Assembly: GCA_023389195.1 (NCBI GenBank)
Contig: JAEWET010000036.1
Coordinates: forward strand, 1-64,000
Direction of reading: 5' to 3'
DNA length: 64,000 nt
DNA from: Aliihoeflea sp023389195
Lineage (GTDB): Bacteria; Pseudomonadota; Alphaproteobacteria; Rhizobiales; Rhizobiaceae
Below the pieces are notes generated by a model that was not told where the DNA came from, did no database searches, and saw only the letters and a program-made list of their open reading frames with translations. Position numbers and translations under genes: made by a program. Positions 45,001 to 52,802 of this stretch are shown in pieces. How positions within the stretch are numbered: position 1 is the first letter of the stretch; the number at the start of each line of letters is the position of its first letter.

Positions 45001-45504
45001 CAGGCGGCCGTCAAGCGCGGAGCATCGGCTGGCCGGCTCGCCGGCACGATCACCTCGCGCCAGGAGCGGCGCACCAAGACCGGCAACAAGATGGGCATCA
45101 TCATGTTGTCCGATGCGACCGGTCAATACGAGGCCGTGCTCTTCTCCGAGATGCTGGCGCAGTACCGCGACCTTCTCGAGCCCGGCAAGTCCGTCGTCGT
45201 GACCGTCGCGGCCGAAAACCGTCCCGAAGGCGTCAATCTGCGCGTCCAGACGATGGCGTCGCTGGAAGAGGAGGCCAGCCGCATCCAGAAGGCGCTGCGC
45301 ATCTTCCTGCGCGATCCGTCGCCGCTGTCGACGCTGACCGGCCAGTTGTCGCAGCGCGGCGAAGGGCAGGTCAGCTTCGTCGTCATCCGCGAAGGCGGGC
45401 AGGGCGAGATCGAGGTCGAGCTTCCCGACCGCTACCGCCTGTCGCCGCAGATCGCCTCTGCGATGAAGGCCGTCCCCGGCGTGGTCGACGTCGAACTCGT
45501 CTGA
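42028..45504 (+). CDS. dnaE: DNA polymerase III subunit alpha
   Basis: The replicative polymerase catalytic subunit (1158 residues, DnaE1 type). Domains: PHP (from residue 12, LRVHSAYSLLEGAL), polymerase palm with the catalytic acids PDFDIDFCQDRR near residue 420, fingers with KSHAAAYAIVSYQTAYLKAHYP, helix-hairpin-helix, and the OB-fold tail from about residue 1010 (GTITSRQERRTKTGNKMGI). No dnaE2/imuA/imuB mutasome genes are near. Start at MTASPTSAVSNRF. Upstream ion channel gene is 91 bases away. Confidence 0.97.
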   Translation: MTASPTSAVSNRFVHLRVHSAYSLLEGALPVGKIVGHAVKDQAPAIGIADTNNLFGALEFAQKAVKDGVQPIVGCQIDVNFGDAQDNGRNARKHDRGLTPLVLIAATDRGYANLVDLVSKSYLDVPAGEPVQVLAEWLVERSEGIICLTGSDRGPVGAALKAEQPGLAEQRLLQLKDWYGDRLYVELQRPTGYDRVQEAATIELAYAHDLPLVATNEAFFPAAADYDAHDALMAIAEGSVVAVDDRRRLTPDHFLRTQKEMAALFADLPEALASTVEIARRCSYYPRTRDPILPRFTGNDAADADAALQAEADELARQAREGLDARLAAHGPTKGYTVEQYRERLEFEIGIITRMKFPGYFLIVADFIKWGKAQGIPVGPGRGSGAGSLVAYALTITDVDPLRFSLLFERFLNPERVSMPDFDIDFCQDRREEVIRYVQGKYGREQVGQIITFGTLQARAVLRDVGRVLQMPYGQVDRLCKMVPANPANPVKLKDAIEGEPRFAEEVEKEPIVQNLLDIAMKLEGLYRHASTHAAGIVIGDRPLWQLVPMYRDPRSDMPVTQFNMKWVEQAGLVKFDFLGLKTLTVLQTAVDLIKRRGVDIDLATIPLDDEKTYAMLSRGETVGVFQVESAGMRKALVGMKPDCIEDIIALVALYRPGPMENIPTYNARKHGEEEIESIHPKIDHLVKETQGVIVYQEQVMQIAQELSGYSLGEADLLRRAMGKKIRAEMDKQRVRFVDGAIERGVGKPQANFIFDLLAKFADYGFNKSHAAAYAIVSYQTAYLKAHYPTEFLAASMTYDMNNTEKLSDFRQDAMRLGIEVVPPSVMTSHRPFEVGEKKIFYALAAIKGVGEGAVDHIVALRKEKSFESLEDFCSRIDPKIVGKRVFESLIAAGAFDCFGHDRAALASGLDRMMGLAARASDNAASGQTDIFGQALGAEPEKLHLPLAEPWLPADRLHREFNAVGFYLSAHPLDEYKKTLEKLRVQGWAEFQAAVKRGASAGRLAGTITSRQERRTKTGNKMGIIMLSDATGQYEAVLFSEMLAQYRDLLEPGKSVVVTVAAENRPEGVNLRVQTMASLEEEASRIQKALRIFLRDPSPLSTLTGQLSQRGEGQVSFVVIREGGQGEIEVELPDRYRLSPQIASAMKAVPGVVDVELV

Positions 45505-45615
45505 CATCCATCACGGACCATGTCCCTGCGTCATGGGAATTGTGGCCTCCCAGGATCGAAAGGCCGGATTTCGCGCGTTCTGTCTCGAACGAAGCTCAAA
45601 TTCGAAAGGATAGAC

Positions 45616-46107
45616 ATGCGCGCCTTGTCCGCACTCATCGTCGCGGCGGCCATGACGGCTGCAGTACCGGCCCACGCATCGGAGGCCGAATTCCTCGAAA
45701 CGCTTGAGGGCAACTGGGCCGGCAGCGGCTCCATTCGCCTGAAGCCGGATCAGGAGCCGGTCAACGTCAATTGCGACCTGTCCTCCGACGCGTCGGCAGA
45801 GCGCCTGTCCATGGACGGAAACTGCAACGCGATGATCGTCATGTCGCGCGCGATCGGCGCCGACCTTTCGGTCGACGGCGAGACCTATTCGGGCACCTAT
45901 ACCGGTTCGCCGCGCGGCCCCGCCAGCCTTTCGGGAAATCGAAGCGGCGACACGGTCAATCTCGCCGTCGCATGGCCGGAAACCGGCCGCGAGGCGAGCA
46001 TGCAGCTTTCCTCCTCCGGTAATGCCCTGCAGATCGTCACGACCGAAGCGCATCCCGAGACGGGCGAGCCCGTCGTCACCGCCCAGCTTTCGTTCGAGCG
46101 GCAGTAG
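45616..46107 (+). CDS. Secreted hypothetical protein
   Basis: A 163-residue protein with a cleavable signal peptide (MRALSALIVAAAMTAAVPAHA) followed by a small beta-rich domain: LEGNWAGSGSIRLKPD resembles the start of DUF-type lipocalin-like proteins in rhizobia. AAAGGATAG precedes the ATG. Likely periplasmic; no function known. Its stop is 3 bases from the stop of convergent dinB. Confidence 0.75.
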   Translation: MRALSALIVAAAMTAAVPAHASEAEFLETLEGNWAGSGSIRLKPDQEPVNVNCDLSSDASAERLSMDGNCNAMIVMSRAIGADLSVDGETYSGTYTGSPRGPASLSGNRSGDTVNLAVAWPETGREASMQLSSSGNALQIVTTEAHPETGEPVVTAQLSFERQ

Positions 46108-46110
46108 TAG

Positions 46111-47421
46111 TCAGTTCGCTCTCGGCGGCCGCCCGTTGCGCGGCCGCCCGAACGTGTAGCCCGTCTCGACGATCGTATTGCCGAACTTTTCCCGCAGCCT
46201 GTCCATCGCGCCTTCGGCCTTCGCGGCTTTCGCTCCGCGCAGATCGACGAGGTCGGGTGGGTCGGCTCGCGCGGCGTCCGCCAACTCGCTGACGCCGATG
46301 CCGAGCAGGCGGAACCGGGTGCCGTCGAGTTCATGCTTCAGCATTTCGAGGCCGGTCTGGAAAATCCGCTCGGCGAGTTGGGTCGGGTCCGCCAGCGCGC
46401 GGTTGCGGGCGCGGGTCTTGAAGTCGGCCGTCTTCAACTTGAGGACGACGGTCCGCCCCGCGATCTGATGGCTTTTCAGCCGCCGCGACACCTTTTCGCT
46501 CAGCGCACGCAGCACCGGAACGAGATCTTCGCTGCGCGACAGGTCGACATCGAATGTCGTCTCCGCCGATACGCTCTTCGCCTCCCGGTCGGCCGAGACG
46601 CGCCGCACATCCTCGCCGCGCGAGAGATGGAAAAGCCGGTCGCCCATCGTCCCGTAGTGCTTCAAAAGATCGCCGCGCTCCATCTTCTGCAACTGCCCGA
46701 TGGTGCGCACGCCATCGCGCTCCAGTACGGCCTCGAACGCCTTGCCGACACCCCAGATCATCGAAACCGGCTGTCCGGCCAGGAACTCGAGCGCCTCCGC
46801 CTCGCCGATGACCGCAAAGCCGCGCGGCTTCCTCAAGTCCGAGGCGACCTTTGCCAGAAACTTGCAATAAGAAAGGCCGACCGAAACCGAAATCCCGATC
46901 TCGCGCTCGACCGCCAGGGCGAACTGCCCAAGCACCAGTGCCGGCGGGCGTCCGTGCAGCGTCACGGTCCCGCCGAGATCGAGGAAGGCCTCGTCGATCG
47001 ACAGCGGCTCGACCAGGGGCGTCAGCGCTTCCATCATCTGGCGCACCTCGCGCCCGACGCGGACATATTTCTCCATATCCGGCTTGATGACCACCGCCTC
47101 CGGGCAGGCCTGCAGCGCCTTGAACATCGGCATTGCCGAGCGCACCCCCTTGATGCGGGCAATGTAGCAGGCGGTGGATACGACGCCGCGCGTGCCGCCG
47201 CCGATGATCACCGGCTTGTCGCGAAGTGCCGGATTGTCCCGCTTTTCCACCGCCGCATAGAATGCGTCGCAGTCGATATGCGCCAGATGCAGCGCGTAAA
47301 GCTCTTCATGGCGCACGATGCGGGGGCTGCCGCAGGCGTCGCAGCGCGGCGCCTTCCCACGCTGGAGCGTCAGGCAATCGCGGCAGAATCCATGAGACGG
47401 ATGATTGACAGTCGGGCGCAT
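46111..47421 (-). CDS. dinB: DNA polymerase IV with N-terminal zinc-ribbon-like extension
   Basis: A 436-residue Y-family translesion polymerase. The catalytic acids are in HIDCDAFYAAVEKRD and PLSIDEAFLDL; thumb helix-hairpin-helix and little finger follow. It is longer at the N-terminus than E. coli DinB, with a Cys4 motif (CRDC and CDAC) before the palm, as in other rhizobial DinB proteins; the C-terminus is basic (GRPRNGRPPRAN). I chose the ATG at 47421; another ATG at 47433 lies inside the LexA box. No typical ribosome binding site is visible. Confidence 0.93.
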   Translation of the reverse strand: MRPTVNHPSHGFCRDCLTLQRGKAPRCDACGSPRIVRHEELYALHLAHIDCDAFYAAVEKRDNPALRDKPVIIGGGTRGVVSTACYIARIKGVRSAMPMFKALQACPEAVVIKPDMEKYVRVGREVRQMMEALTPLVEPLSIDEAFLDLGGTVTLHGRPPALVLGQFALAVEREIGISVSVGLSYCKFLAKVASDLRKPRGFAVIGEAEALEFLAGQPVSMIWGVGKAFEAVLERDGVRTIGQLQKMERGDLLKHYGTMGDRLFHLSRGEDVRRVSADREAKSVSAETTFDVDLSRSEDLVPVLRALSEKVSRRLKSHQIAGRTVVLKLKTADFKTRARNRALADPTQLAERIFQTGLEMLKHELDGTRFRLLGIGVSELADAARADPPDLVDLRGAKAAKAEGAMDRLREKFGNTIVETGYTFGRPRNGRPPRAN

Positions 47422-47427
47422 CGATGT

Positions 47428-47442
47428 GAACATAAAGTGAAC
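47428..47442 (-). promoter_or_regulatory. LexA (SOS) box at dinB
   Basis: Read on the minus strand the sequence is GTTC-ACTTTAT-GTTC, an exact match to the alphaproteobacterial LexA site GTTC-N7-GTTC. It ends 6 bases before the chosen dinB start and covers an alternative ATG. Damage induction of dinB is expected. The divergent acetyltransferase gene lies 73 bases away. Confidence 0.8.
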
Positions 47443-47514
47443 AAATATTGTAGGACGATGCGCAGAGCGCCGCAAGCGAATTGCGTGTCCTTGCACCGGC
47501 AGAAAGGCACTGGA

Positions 47515-48099
47515 ATGGACGCCGACATCCTTCCCTTGACGCCGGAGCGCTGGCCGGCCTTCGAAGACCTCTTCGGCAGGCAGGGCGCGTGTTATGGCTG
47601 CTGGTGCGTCCATTTCCGGCTGCCGCCCGCCGCGCGGCGGGTCAACGACCGCGAGGCCAACAAGGCCTTCATGAAGCGGCGCATCGAGGACGGCCCGCCG
47701 CCCGGCCTTCTGGCGTTCGAGGGTGACCGCGCGGTCGGCTGGATGCAGATCGGCCCGCGCGCCGACGTGCCGGAGTGGAACAACAAGGGCAGGGCGTCCG
47801 CACCGCTCGATGTCGATGCCGCCGACGCGGCGGCTTGGGCGATTTCCTGCTTCTTCCTGCGCTCCTCCGCGCGCGGCAAGGGGCTGACGCATCGGCTGGT
47901 GGAGGCGGGGCTCGATTTCGCCCGCCAGAACGGCGCGCGCCTCGTCGAGGCCTGCCCTATCCGGCGGTCGAAGGATTCGCGGTCGATCGGCCTTTTCGTC
48001 GGCTCCGTCCGCGTCTTCGAGAAGGCGGGTTTCGAGACGGTCGCCGAGCGCAAGGAAGGCCGACCCCTGATGCGCTACGCGCTCGCCGCAGCGTCGTGA
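47515..48099 (+). CDS. GNAT-family N-acetyltransferase
   Basis: A 194-residue acetyltransferase-like protein. The acetyl-CoA loop is GKGLTHRLVEAG (about residue 122-133), after the strand ISCFFLRSSAR; the N-terminus carries the block CYGCWCVHFRLP, known from a GNAT subfamily with a conserved YGCWC motif. Substrate unknown. It is divergent from dinB and overlaps the convergent HAD gene by 25 bases. Confidence 0.83.
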   Translation: MDADILPLTPERWPAFEDLFGRQGACYGCWCVHFRLPPAARRVNDREANKAFMKRRIEDGPPPGLLAFEGDRAVGWMQIGPRADVPEWNNKGRASAPLDVDAADAAAWAISCFFLRSSARGKGLTHRLVEAGLDFARQNGARLVEACPIRRSKDSRSIGLFVGSVRVFEKAGFETVAERKEGRPLMRYALAAAS

Positions 48100-48755
48100 C
48101 CGGCGATCCCGAGCGCGCGCTCGATCATCGGCAGCGCCTCGGCCCAGTCATGGACGATGGTCGCAAAATCCGGCGGCGGCGGCATCAGGTCGCGAAGGCT
48201 GTTGTCCGCCATCAGGTGAAACAGCGCGGCGTCGGGCACGCTCTCATGCGCCGAGATCAAATTGCGCGGCTGGTCGTCGACGAAAGCGACCGGACGAGGC
48301 GTCTCGCCCCGCAGCCGCGCGACGGCAGGACCCTTCGCCATCTCGGTCGTCAGCAGCGGGTAGGGCAGGCCGAGCGCGTCGAGGTGGCGGCGGCGCGCAT
48401 CGCGGAAGCGGTGTGGCATCGCCGTCAGCAGCACGATCTCCGCGCGTCGTGCGATCTGCGCCATCGCATCGGCAGCGCCGTCCATCACGGTCTGCCAGTC
48501 CGCCTGGCCATGGAAGAAATCGTCGACCAGCGTGCGCACATGCTCGATCTCGGCGACGTTGCCATTGTCGACGTGAAAGATGTTGCCATGCAGCGCGAAG
48601 CTGTCGAGCCTGAGGTCAAAACCCTTCGACTTGAGATAGCGCGGGAACGGCTTGATGAAGTCGAGGATGACGTCGTCGACGTCGAGGATCAGCAGCGGCC
48701 GGTCGTCGGCCGCCAGTTCCTCGATCTGGCGCAGGGTTTCGGGATCGTCGCTCAT
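48075..48755 (-). CDS. HAD-superfamily hydrolase
   Basis: A 226-residue HAD fold protein. Motif I DVDDVILDF (nucleophile Asp near residue 25), motif II LLTAMPH, and motif IV FVDDQPRN are present. Such enzymes are usually phosphatases; the substrate is unknown. It starts 4 bases before the end of the upstream DUF3572 gene (overlap), so they form an operon. Its 3' end overlaps the acetyltransferase on the other strand. Confidence 0.82.
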   Translation of the reverse strand: MSDDPETLRQIEELAADDRPLLILDVDDVILDFIKPFPRYLKSKGFDLRLDSFALHGNIFHVDNGNVAEIEHVRTLVDDFFHGQADWQTVMDGAADAMAQIARRAEIVLLTAMPHRFRDARRRHLDALGLPYPLLTTEMAKGPAVARLRGETPRPVAFVDDQPRNLISAHESVPDAALFHLMADNSLRDLMPPPPDFATIVHDWAEALPMIERALGIAGHDAAASA

Positions 48756-49066
48756 GAGGAAATCTCGTATCCGTCTTCGCCGGCCGGGAGCGCGCGCATC
48801 GCACGGCCGACATCCTGCGGCGCGATGCCGCTCGCCTCGGAGAACTTCATCAGCGTCGGCTCATGCGCCAGGATGAACTGCAGCACGCCGGCCAGGAAGC
48901 CCGGCTCGCCGGCCGCGCGGCGAATTTCGTGTGCGGCGATGCCGGTCAGGTCGAGGAAGCGGGGCAAAAGTTCCGGATCGCCGGCGATGAAGCCCAGCGC
49001 CTGGATGGCAATGCCATCGGCCGCTTCCCGCGTCAGCTTCTTGTCGCTGCGCCCCGAATCCGACAT
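48752..49066 (-). CDS. DUF3572 family protein
   Basis: A small cytoplasmic helical protein, 104 residues from the second ATG (a start at 49078 adds four). The pattern AIQALGFIAGDPELLPRFLDLTGI and PGFLAGVLQFILAHEP fits DUF3572, which occurs next to divK in rhizobia. Function unknown. It is divergent from divK; 150 bases separate the two. Confidence 0.82.
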   Translation of the reverse strand: MSDSGRSDKKLTREAADGIAIQALGFIAGDPELLPRFLDLTGIAAHEIRRAAGEPGFLAGVLQFILAHEPTLMKFSEASGIAPQDVGRAMRALPAGEDGYEISS

Positions 49067-49217
49067 GGTCCTGATCATGCGGCTGGGTTAGCCTGCACCA
49101 TCCTTGCGATCAAGCATCGCGCGATGACTTGTTTCAAGAGTTTGCGTTTCGTCAATCAAATCACGCTAACATTTCGGCGGGGTCGAAACCGTTCGGCGCC
49201 TGGACTGTCGAGGACTT

Positions 49218-49589
49218 ATGACCAAGAAGGTGATGATCGTCGAGGACAATGAGCTCAACATGAAGCTCTTTCGCGACCTCATCGAAGCGTCGGGCTACGA
49301 GACCGTGCGTACGCGCAACGGGCTCGAGGCGCTCGACCTTGCGCGCGAGCATCGTCCGGACCTGATCCTGATGGACATCCAGCTTCCCGAGGTTTCGGGC
49401 CTGGAGGTCACCAAATGGCTGAAGGACGACGACGATCTTCGCTCGATCCCGGTCATCGCGGTGACGGCATTCGCCATGAAGGGCGACGAGGAGCGTATCC
49501 GGCAGGGCGGCTGCGAGGCCTATATCTCGAAGCCGATCTCGGTCGCGCGCTTCATCGAGACGATCAAGTCCTATCTGGGCGATGCGTGA
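49218..49589 (+). CDS. divK: Single-domain response regulator DivK
   Basis: DivK (123 residues) is the receiver-only regulator that, when phosphorylated by DivJ/PleC-type kinases, steers CtrA activity and cell polarity. The phosphoacceptor Asp53 is in LILMDIQLP, the acid pair is E9-D10 and the lysine is K105 in YISKP. pleD follows after 33 bases, the same pair as in Caulobacter and rhizobia. Confidence 0.96.
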   Translation: MTKKVMIVEDNELNMKLFRDLIEASGYETVRTRNGLEALDLAREHRPDLILMDIQLPEVSGLEVTKWLKDDDDLRSIPVIAVTAFAMKGDEERIRQGGCEAYISKPISVARFIETIKSYLGDA

Positions 49590-49622
49590 GAAGCCGGCCG
49601 GGCGGCCGGACAAGGGGTTGAA

Positions 49623-50996
49623 ATGACGGCGCGGATACTTGTTGTCGATGACATTCCGGCGAATGTGAAGCTTCTCGAAGCGCGGCTGCTGGCCGAGTAT
49701 TTCGAGGTGCTCACCGCCAGCAATGGCCGCGACGCGCTCGAGATCTGCGAGGCGGGCCGCGCCGACGTGGTGCTGCTCGACGTCATGATGCCCGACATGG
49801 ACGGGTTCGAAGTCTGCCGCCGCATGAAGACCGATTCGGCGACCGCTCACATTCCCGTCGTCATGGTCACCGCGCTCGACCAAGCTGCGGACCGCGTGCG
49901 CGGGCTCGAAGTCGGCGCCGACGATTTCCTGACCAAACCCGCCAACGATCTCCAGCTCATGACGCGGGTCAAGAGCCTCGTGCGCCTGAAGATGCTCACC
50001 GACGAATTGCGCATGCGCGCCTCGACCACGCGCAATATCGGCATCGAGGAGCTCTTGAAGAAGCGCGACATCTCCGCCGACGCGCCGATCCGCGCTCTGC
50101 TCGTCGATGATCGCGCGTCCTCCGTCGAGCAGATCGAGAAGTATCTGCGCGGCGTCTGCACGCTCGACGTGGTGTCCGATCCGCAGGCGGCCGTCATCGA
50201 GGCGGCCGAGAAGCCCTATGAGTGCGTGCTGATCTCCACCGCGCTTGCCGATTACGATCCGCTGCGGCTCTGCTCGCAGCTTCGCACGCTCGACCGCACG
50301 CGCTTCCTGCCGATCATACTGATCGCCGGCCAGGACGAGAACCAGCGCCTCGTGCGCGCCCTCGAACTCGGCATCAACGACTACGTCACCCGGCCCGTCG
50401 ACCGGCAGGAGTTGATCGCGCGCCTGCGCACGCAGGTCAAGCGCAAGCGCTATAACGACCAGCTCCGCTCCTCCGTCACCCAGACCATCGAGATGGCGGT
50501 GACCGACGGGCTGACGGGCCTTCACAACCGCCGCTATCTCGACAGCCACCTTGCAAGCCTTGCCGCCAAGGCGCGCAGCCGCGGCAAGCCGCTCTCGGTG
50601 CTGATCACCGACATCGACCGCTTCAAGTCGATCAACGATACGCACGGCCACGACGCCGGCGACGACATCCTGCGCGAGTTCGCCATGCGCCTGCGCCAGA
50701 GCGTGCGCGGCTTCGACCTTGCCTGCCGCTATGGCGGCGAGGAGTTCGTCATCGTCATGCCGGACACCGATCCGGCGCTGGCCGAAAAGGTCGCCGAGCG
50801 CATCCGCGAACAAATCGCGCGCAATCCATTCACCATCGAGCAGGGCGGCAAGACGCTCGAGGTGACGATCTCGGTCGGCGTCGCCTCGCTGAAGGGCGAG
50901 CCGGACACCGCCGGCGACATGATGAAGCGCGCGGATATCGCGCTCTACCAGGCCAAGAATGCCGGCCGTAACCGCGTCGTCGCCAGCGCCGCCTAG
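49623..50996 (+). CDS. pleD: Response regulator/diguanylate cyclase PleD
   Basis: PleD (457 residues) makes cyclic di-GMP on phosphorylation and helps control polar development. Order: receiver 1 (Asp53 in LLDVMMPDMDG), a second, degenerate receiver (about 155-275) for dimerisation, and GGDEF (about 285-457) with active site GGEEF at 371-375 and the inhibitory site RGFD at 362-365. Start at MTARILVVDD, with AAGGGG upstream. A candidate RNA gene follows. Confidence 0.96.
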   Translation: MTARILVVDDIPANVKLLEARLLAEYFEVLTASNGRDALEICEAGRADVVLLDVMMPDMDGFEVCRRMKTDSATAHIPVVMVTALDQAADRVRGLEVGADDFLTKPANDLQLMTRVKSLVRLKMLTDELRMRASTTRNIGIEELLKKRDISADAPIRALLVDDRASSVEQIEKYLRGVCTLDVVSDPQAAVIEAAEKPYECVLISTALADYDPLRLCSQLRTLDRTRFLPIILIAGQDENQRLVRALELGINDYVTRPVDRQELIARLRTQVKRKRYNDQLRSSVTQTIEMAVTDGLTGLHNRRYLDSHLASLAAKARSRGKPLSVLITDIDRFKSINDTHGHDAGDDILREFAMRLRQSVRGFDLACRYGGEEFVIVMPDTDPALAEKVAERIREQIARNPFTIEQGGKTLEVTISVGVASLKGEPDTAGDMMKRADIALYQAKNAGRNRVVASAA

Positions 50997-51112
50997 TCAA
51001 GGCGGCAACTAGACCGTCAAGGCGCTTGGGCGCGCGCGTTTACCTTAATGCGTGACAGTTGCCGTCAAAGTTAAGAAATTATTGATTTTCCACCGGTCTT
51101 GCGCGACTGTGA

Positions 51113-51271
51113 AGCCATCAGGGCAGCAAACGAGGGCACCTGCCCGGCGAGCTACCCCATGATGCTCAGGTCCGCCGCATCTCCTGGGTCCGTGGGGTCG
51201 GCCGGTCGACACTGACACCTTAGTGGCCTCCTCGTACCACTGTCAGCCGTCGGCCGGCCCCTTTCTTTTTT
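51113..51271 (+). ncRNA. Candidate structured small RNA after pleD
   Basis: This region has no gene but strong secondary structure. GGGCAG/CTGCCC (51121-51145) forms a first hairpin; ACCCCA (51154-51159) pairs with TGGGGT (51193-51198). A long terminal stem follows: GGGGTCGGCCGG (51194-51205) with CGGCCGGCCCC (51251-51261), CTGAC (51212) with GTCAG (51246), and AGTGG/CCACT around the loop CCTCCTCGTA, then a T-tract (51262-51271). The loop holds CCTCCT, complementary to Shine-Dalgarno sequences, as in some rhizobial trans-acting sRNAs. The 5' end and promoter were not resolved. It could also be a 3' UTR element of pleD. Family not recognised. Confidence 0.45.
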
Positions 51272-51285
51272 ACCGCCAGAAACGC

Positions 51286-51307
51286 AAAACGCCGCCCGAA
51301 GGCGGCG
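51286..51307 (-). terminator. Intrinsic terminator of rpmG
   Basis: On the minus strand CGCCGCC and GGCGGCG pair around TTCG and are followed by TTTT (51289-51286), 27 bases after the rpmG stop. It lies tail to tail with the terminator of the candidate RNA. Confidence 0.85.
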
Positions 51308-51333
51308 CTTGAAACCGATCAGAAGCGTAAAGC

Positions 51334-51501
51334 TTACTTGATCTTGGTTTCCTTGAATTCGACGTGCTTGCGCGCGATCGGATCGTACTTCCGCTTCGTC
51401 ATCTTGTCCGTCATCGTGCGGCTGTTCTTCGTCGTGACGTAGAAGCTGCCGGTGTCAGCGGTCGACAGAAGCTTGATCTTGATGGTTGTCGCCTTGGCCA
51501 T
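51334..51501 (-). CDS. rpmG: 50S ribosomal protein L33
   Basis: A 55-residue large-subunit protein L33, beginning MAKATTIKIKLLSTADTG, with the family core FYVTTKNSRTMTDKMTKRKYD and the basic end ETKIK. The zinc-ligand Cys pairs are absent, the C-minus form. It is short, so it can be overlooked. An ATG with a plausible site upstream starts it; a strong terminator follows. It is divergent neither from nor overlapping other genes. Confidence 0.96.
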   Translation of the reverse strand: MAKATTIKIKLLSTADTGSFYVTTKNSRTMTDKMTKRKYDPIARKHVEFKETKIK

Positions 51502-51603
51502 TTTGGTCGTCCGTTTCTGAAAGAGATGTCACCGCATACGAACGGGAGCCGGGCCCGGGCGGCGGAAAACTTGGCGCGAGACATACTGGATCGGCGCCGA
51601 TTG

Positions 51604-52785
51604 TCAACCCCGGCCGGAGCCTGAACCGAGCCGCACAGCGCCCAATCCCAGATAGCCCGCGAAGAAGATCATGATCGCATAGGCAAACCCGTTCGGCCCG
51701 AAGAGGTCCATGCCGATGCCGATCGCCTGCGGCCCGAGCAGCATGCCTATGCCGTAGCAAAGCACGAAAGCGGCATTGGCGGAGGCGAGGTCGCGCCCGG
51801 ACAGGCGCGAGCCCAGATGCGCCAGCCCGACCGTATAGAGCCCCGCGACGACGCCGCCCCAGGCGAAGAGCACGCCGGCCGTCAGATACCAGTCATGCGC
51901 GACGAAGGGCAGGGCGACCATGCCGGCAAGGCCGATCGCCGCGCAGATTATCAGGAGGTGGCGCCGGTCGCCGATCCGGTCGCTGATCAGGCCGAGCGGT
52001 ATCTGCATCAGGACATTGCCGAGCCCGACGGCCGTGAGGAGCAGCGCGGCATCCGCTTCCGAATAGCCGATCCGCGTGCCGTAGACCGGGAAGAGCGCGA
52101 AGCCGCCCGTTTCGACCGCGCCGAAGACGAGCACGGCCGCGGTCGCCATCGGCACCAGCCAGATATAGCCGACGAAGCGCGTGCCGGTCGGCGCGGCGTC
52201 GATGCGCGGGCTTTCCTTCAAGGCCGCCAGCACGGGCAGGGCGGCGATCATCACGATGGCGAAGGTGATGCCGAAGGGCAGGAAGCCCTGGCTGCCGACC
52301 TGCGAGAAAAGCCAGGGCCCGAAGGCGAAGCCGAGCGAGAGTACGGTTGCGTAGATGCCGAGGATGAATCCGCGCTTTGCCGCCGGGGCGGAAGTCGCGA
52401 TCCAGAATTCCGACAGGATGAAGACGATGGTGATGGAAAAATGCAGCGCTGCGCGCAGCGGAAACCACATCCAGAAATCCGGAGCGGCATAAAAGCCGAC
52501 GAAGGAAAAGGCGCCGACGATGATCATGGCGAGCATGGTCCAGACGACGCCGAATCGCGCGGCGAGCGGCGTCGCACAGGGCGCGGCGACGATCGAGGCG
52601 AGTCCGGCCATCGCCGTGTTGAGGCCGATCATCGTCGCCGAATGGCCTCGGCCCTCGAGGATCACGCTCAGGAGCGGCATGCCGATGCCGATGGCGATCC
52701 CGACGACGCTGATCGACGCGATCGCTGCCGACACCGACAGCCATCTGATGGTCTCGTCGCCGGTGGTGGACAGGCCGGTATGCAT
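51604..52785 (-). CDS. MFS transporter
   Basis: A 393-residue major facilitator protein with about 12 membrane helices. The A-motif-like loop is ISDRIGDRRH in the second half; the first half has ATPLAARFGV at the equivalent place. It resembles the YcaD/YfkF-type MFS permeases; the substrate is unknown. No regulator is adjacent. It stands between rpmG and a NUDIX gene on the same strand. Confidence 0.85.
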   Translation of the reverse strand: MHTGLSTTGDETIRWLSVSAAIASISVVGIAIGIGMPLLSVILEGRGHSATMIGLNTAMAGLASIVAAPCATPLAARFGVVWTMLAMIIVGAFSFVGFYAAPDFWMWFPLRAALHFSITIVFILSEFWIATSAPAAKRGFILGIYATVLSLGFAFGPWLFSQVGSQGFLPFGITFAIVMIAALPVLAALKESPRIDAAPTGTRFVGYIWLVPMATAAVLVFGAVETGGFALFPVYGTRIGYSEADAALLLTAVGLGNVLMQIPLGLISDRIGDRRHLLIICAAIGLAGMVALPFVAHDWYLTAGVLFAWGGVVAGLYTVGLAHLGSRLSGRDLASANAAFVLCYGIGMLLGPQAIGIGMDLFGPNGFAYAIMIFFAGYLGLGAVRLGSGSGRG

Positions 52786-52802
52786 CTGGACAGGCCGCGG
52801 CG

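Noticed and set aside
41860..45507. A 1215-codon open frame opposite dnaE
   Set aside because: Same cause; dnaE is unmistakable on the plus strand over its full length.
47428..47433. ATG at 47433 as dinB start
   Set aside because: It lies inside the LexA box, and the residues before the Cys4 motif are not conserved; ATG 47421 is preferred.
51113..51271. 4.5S SRP RNA, 6S RNA, tmRNA or RNase P RNA
   Set aside because: The GGAA/AGCAG loop of SRP RNA, the tmRNA tag frame and the RNase P core blocks are missing; the 6S central bubble could not be drawn.
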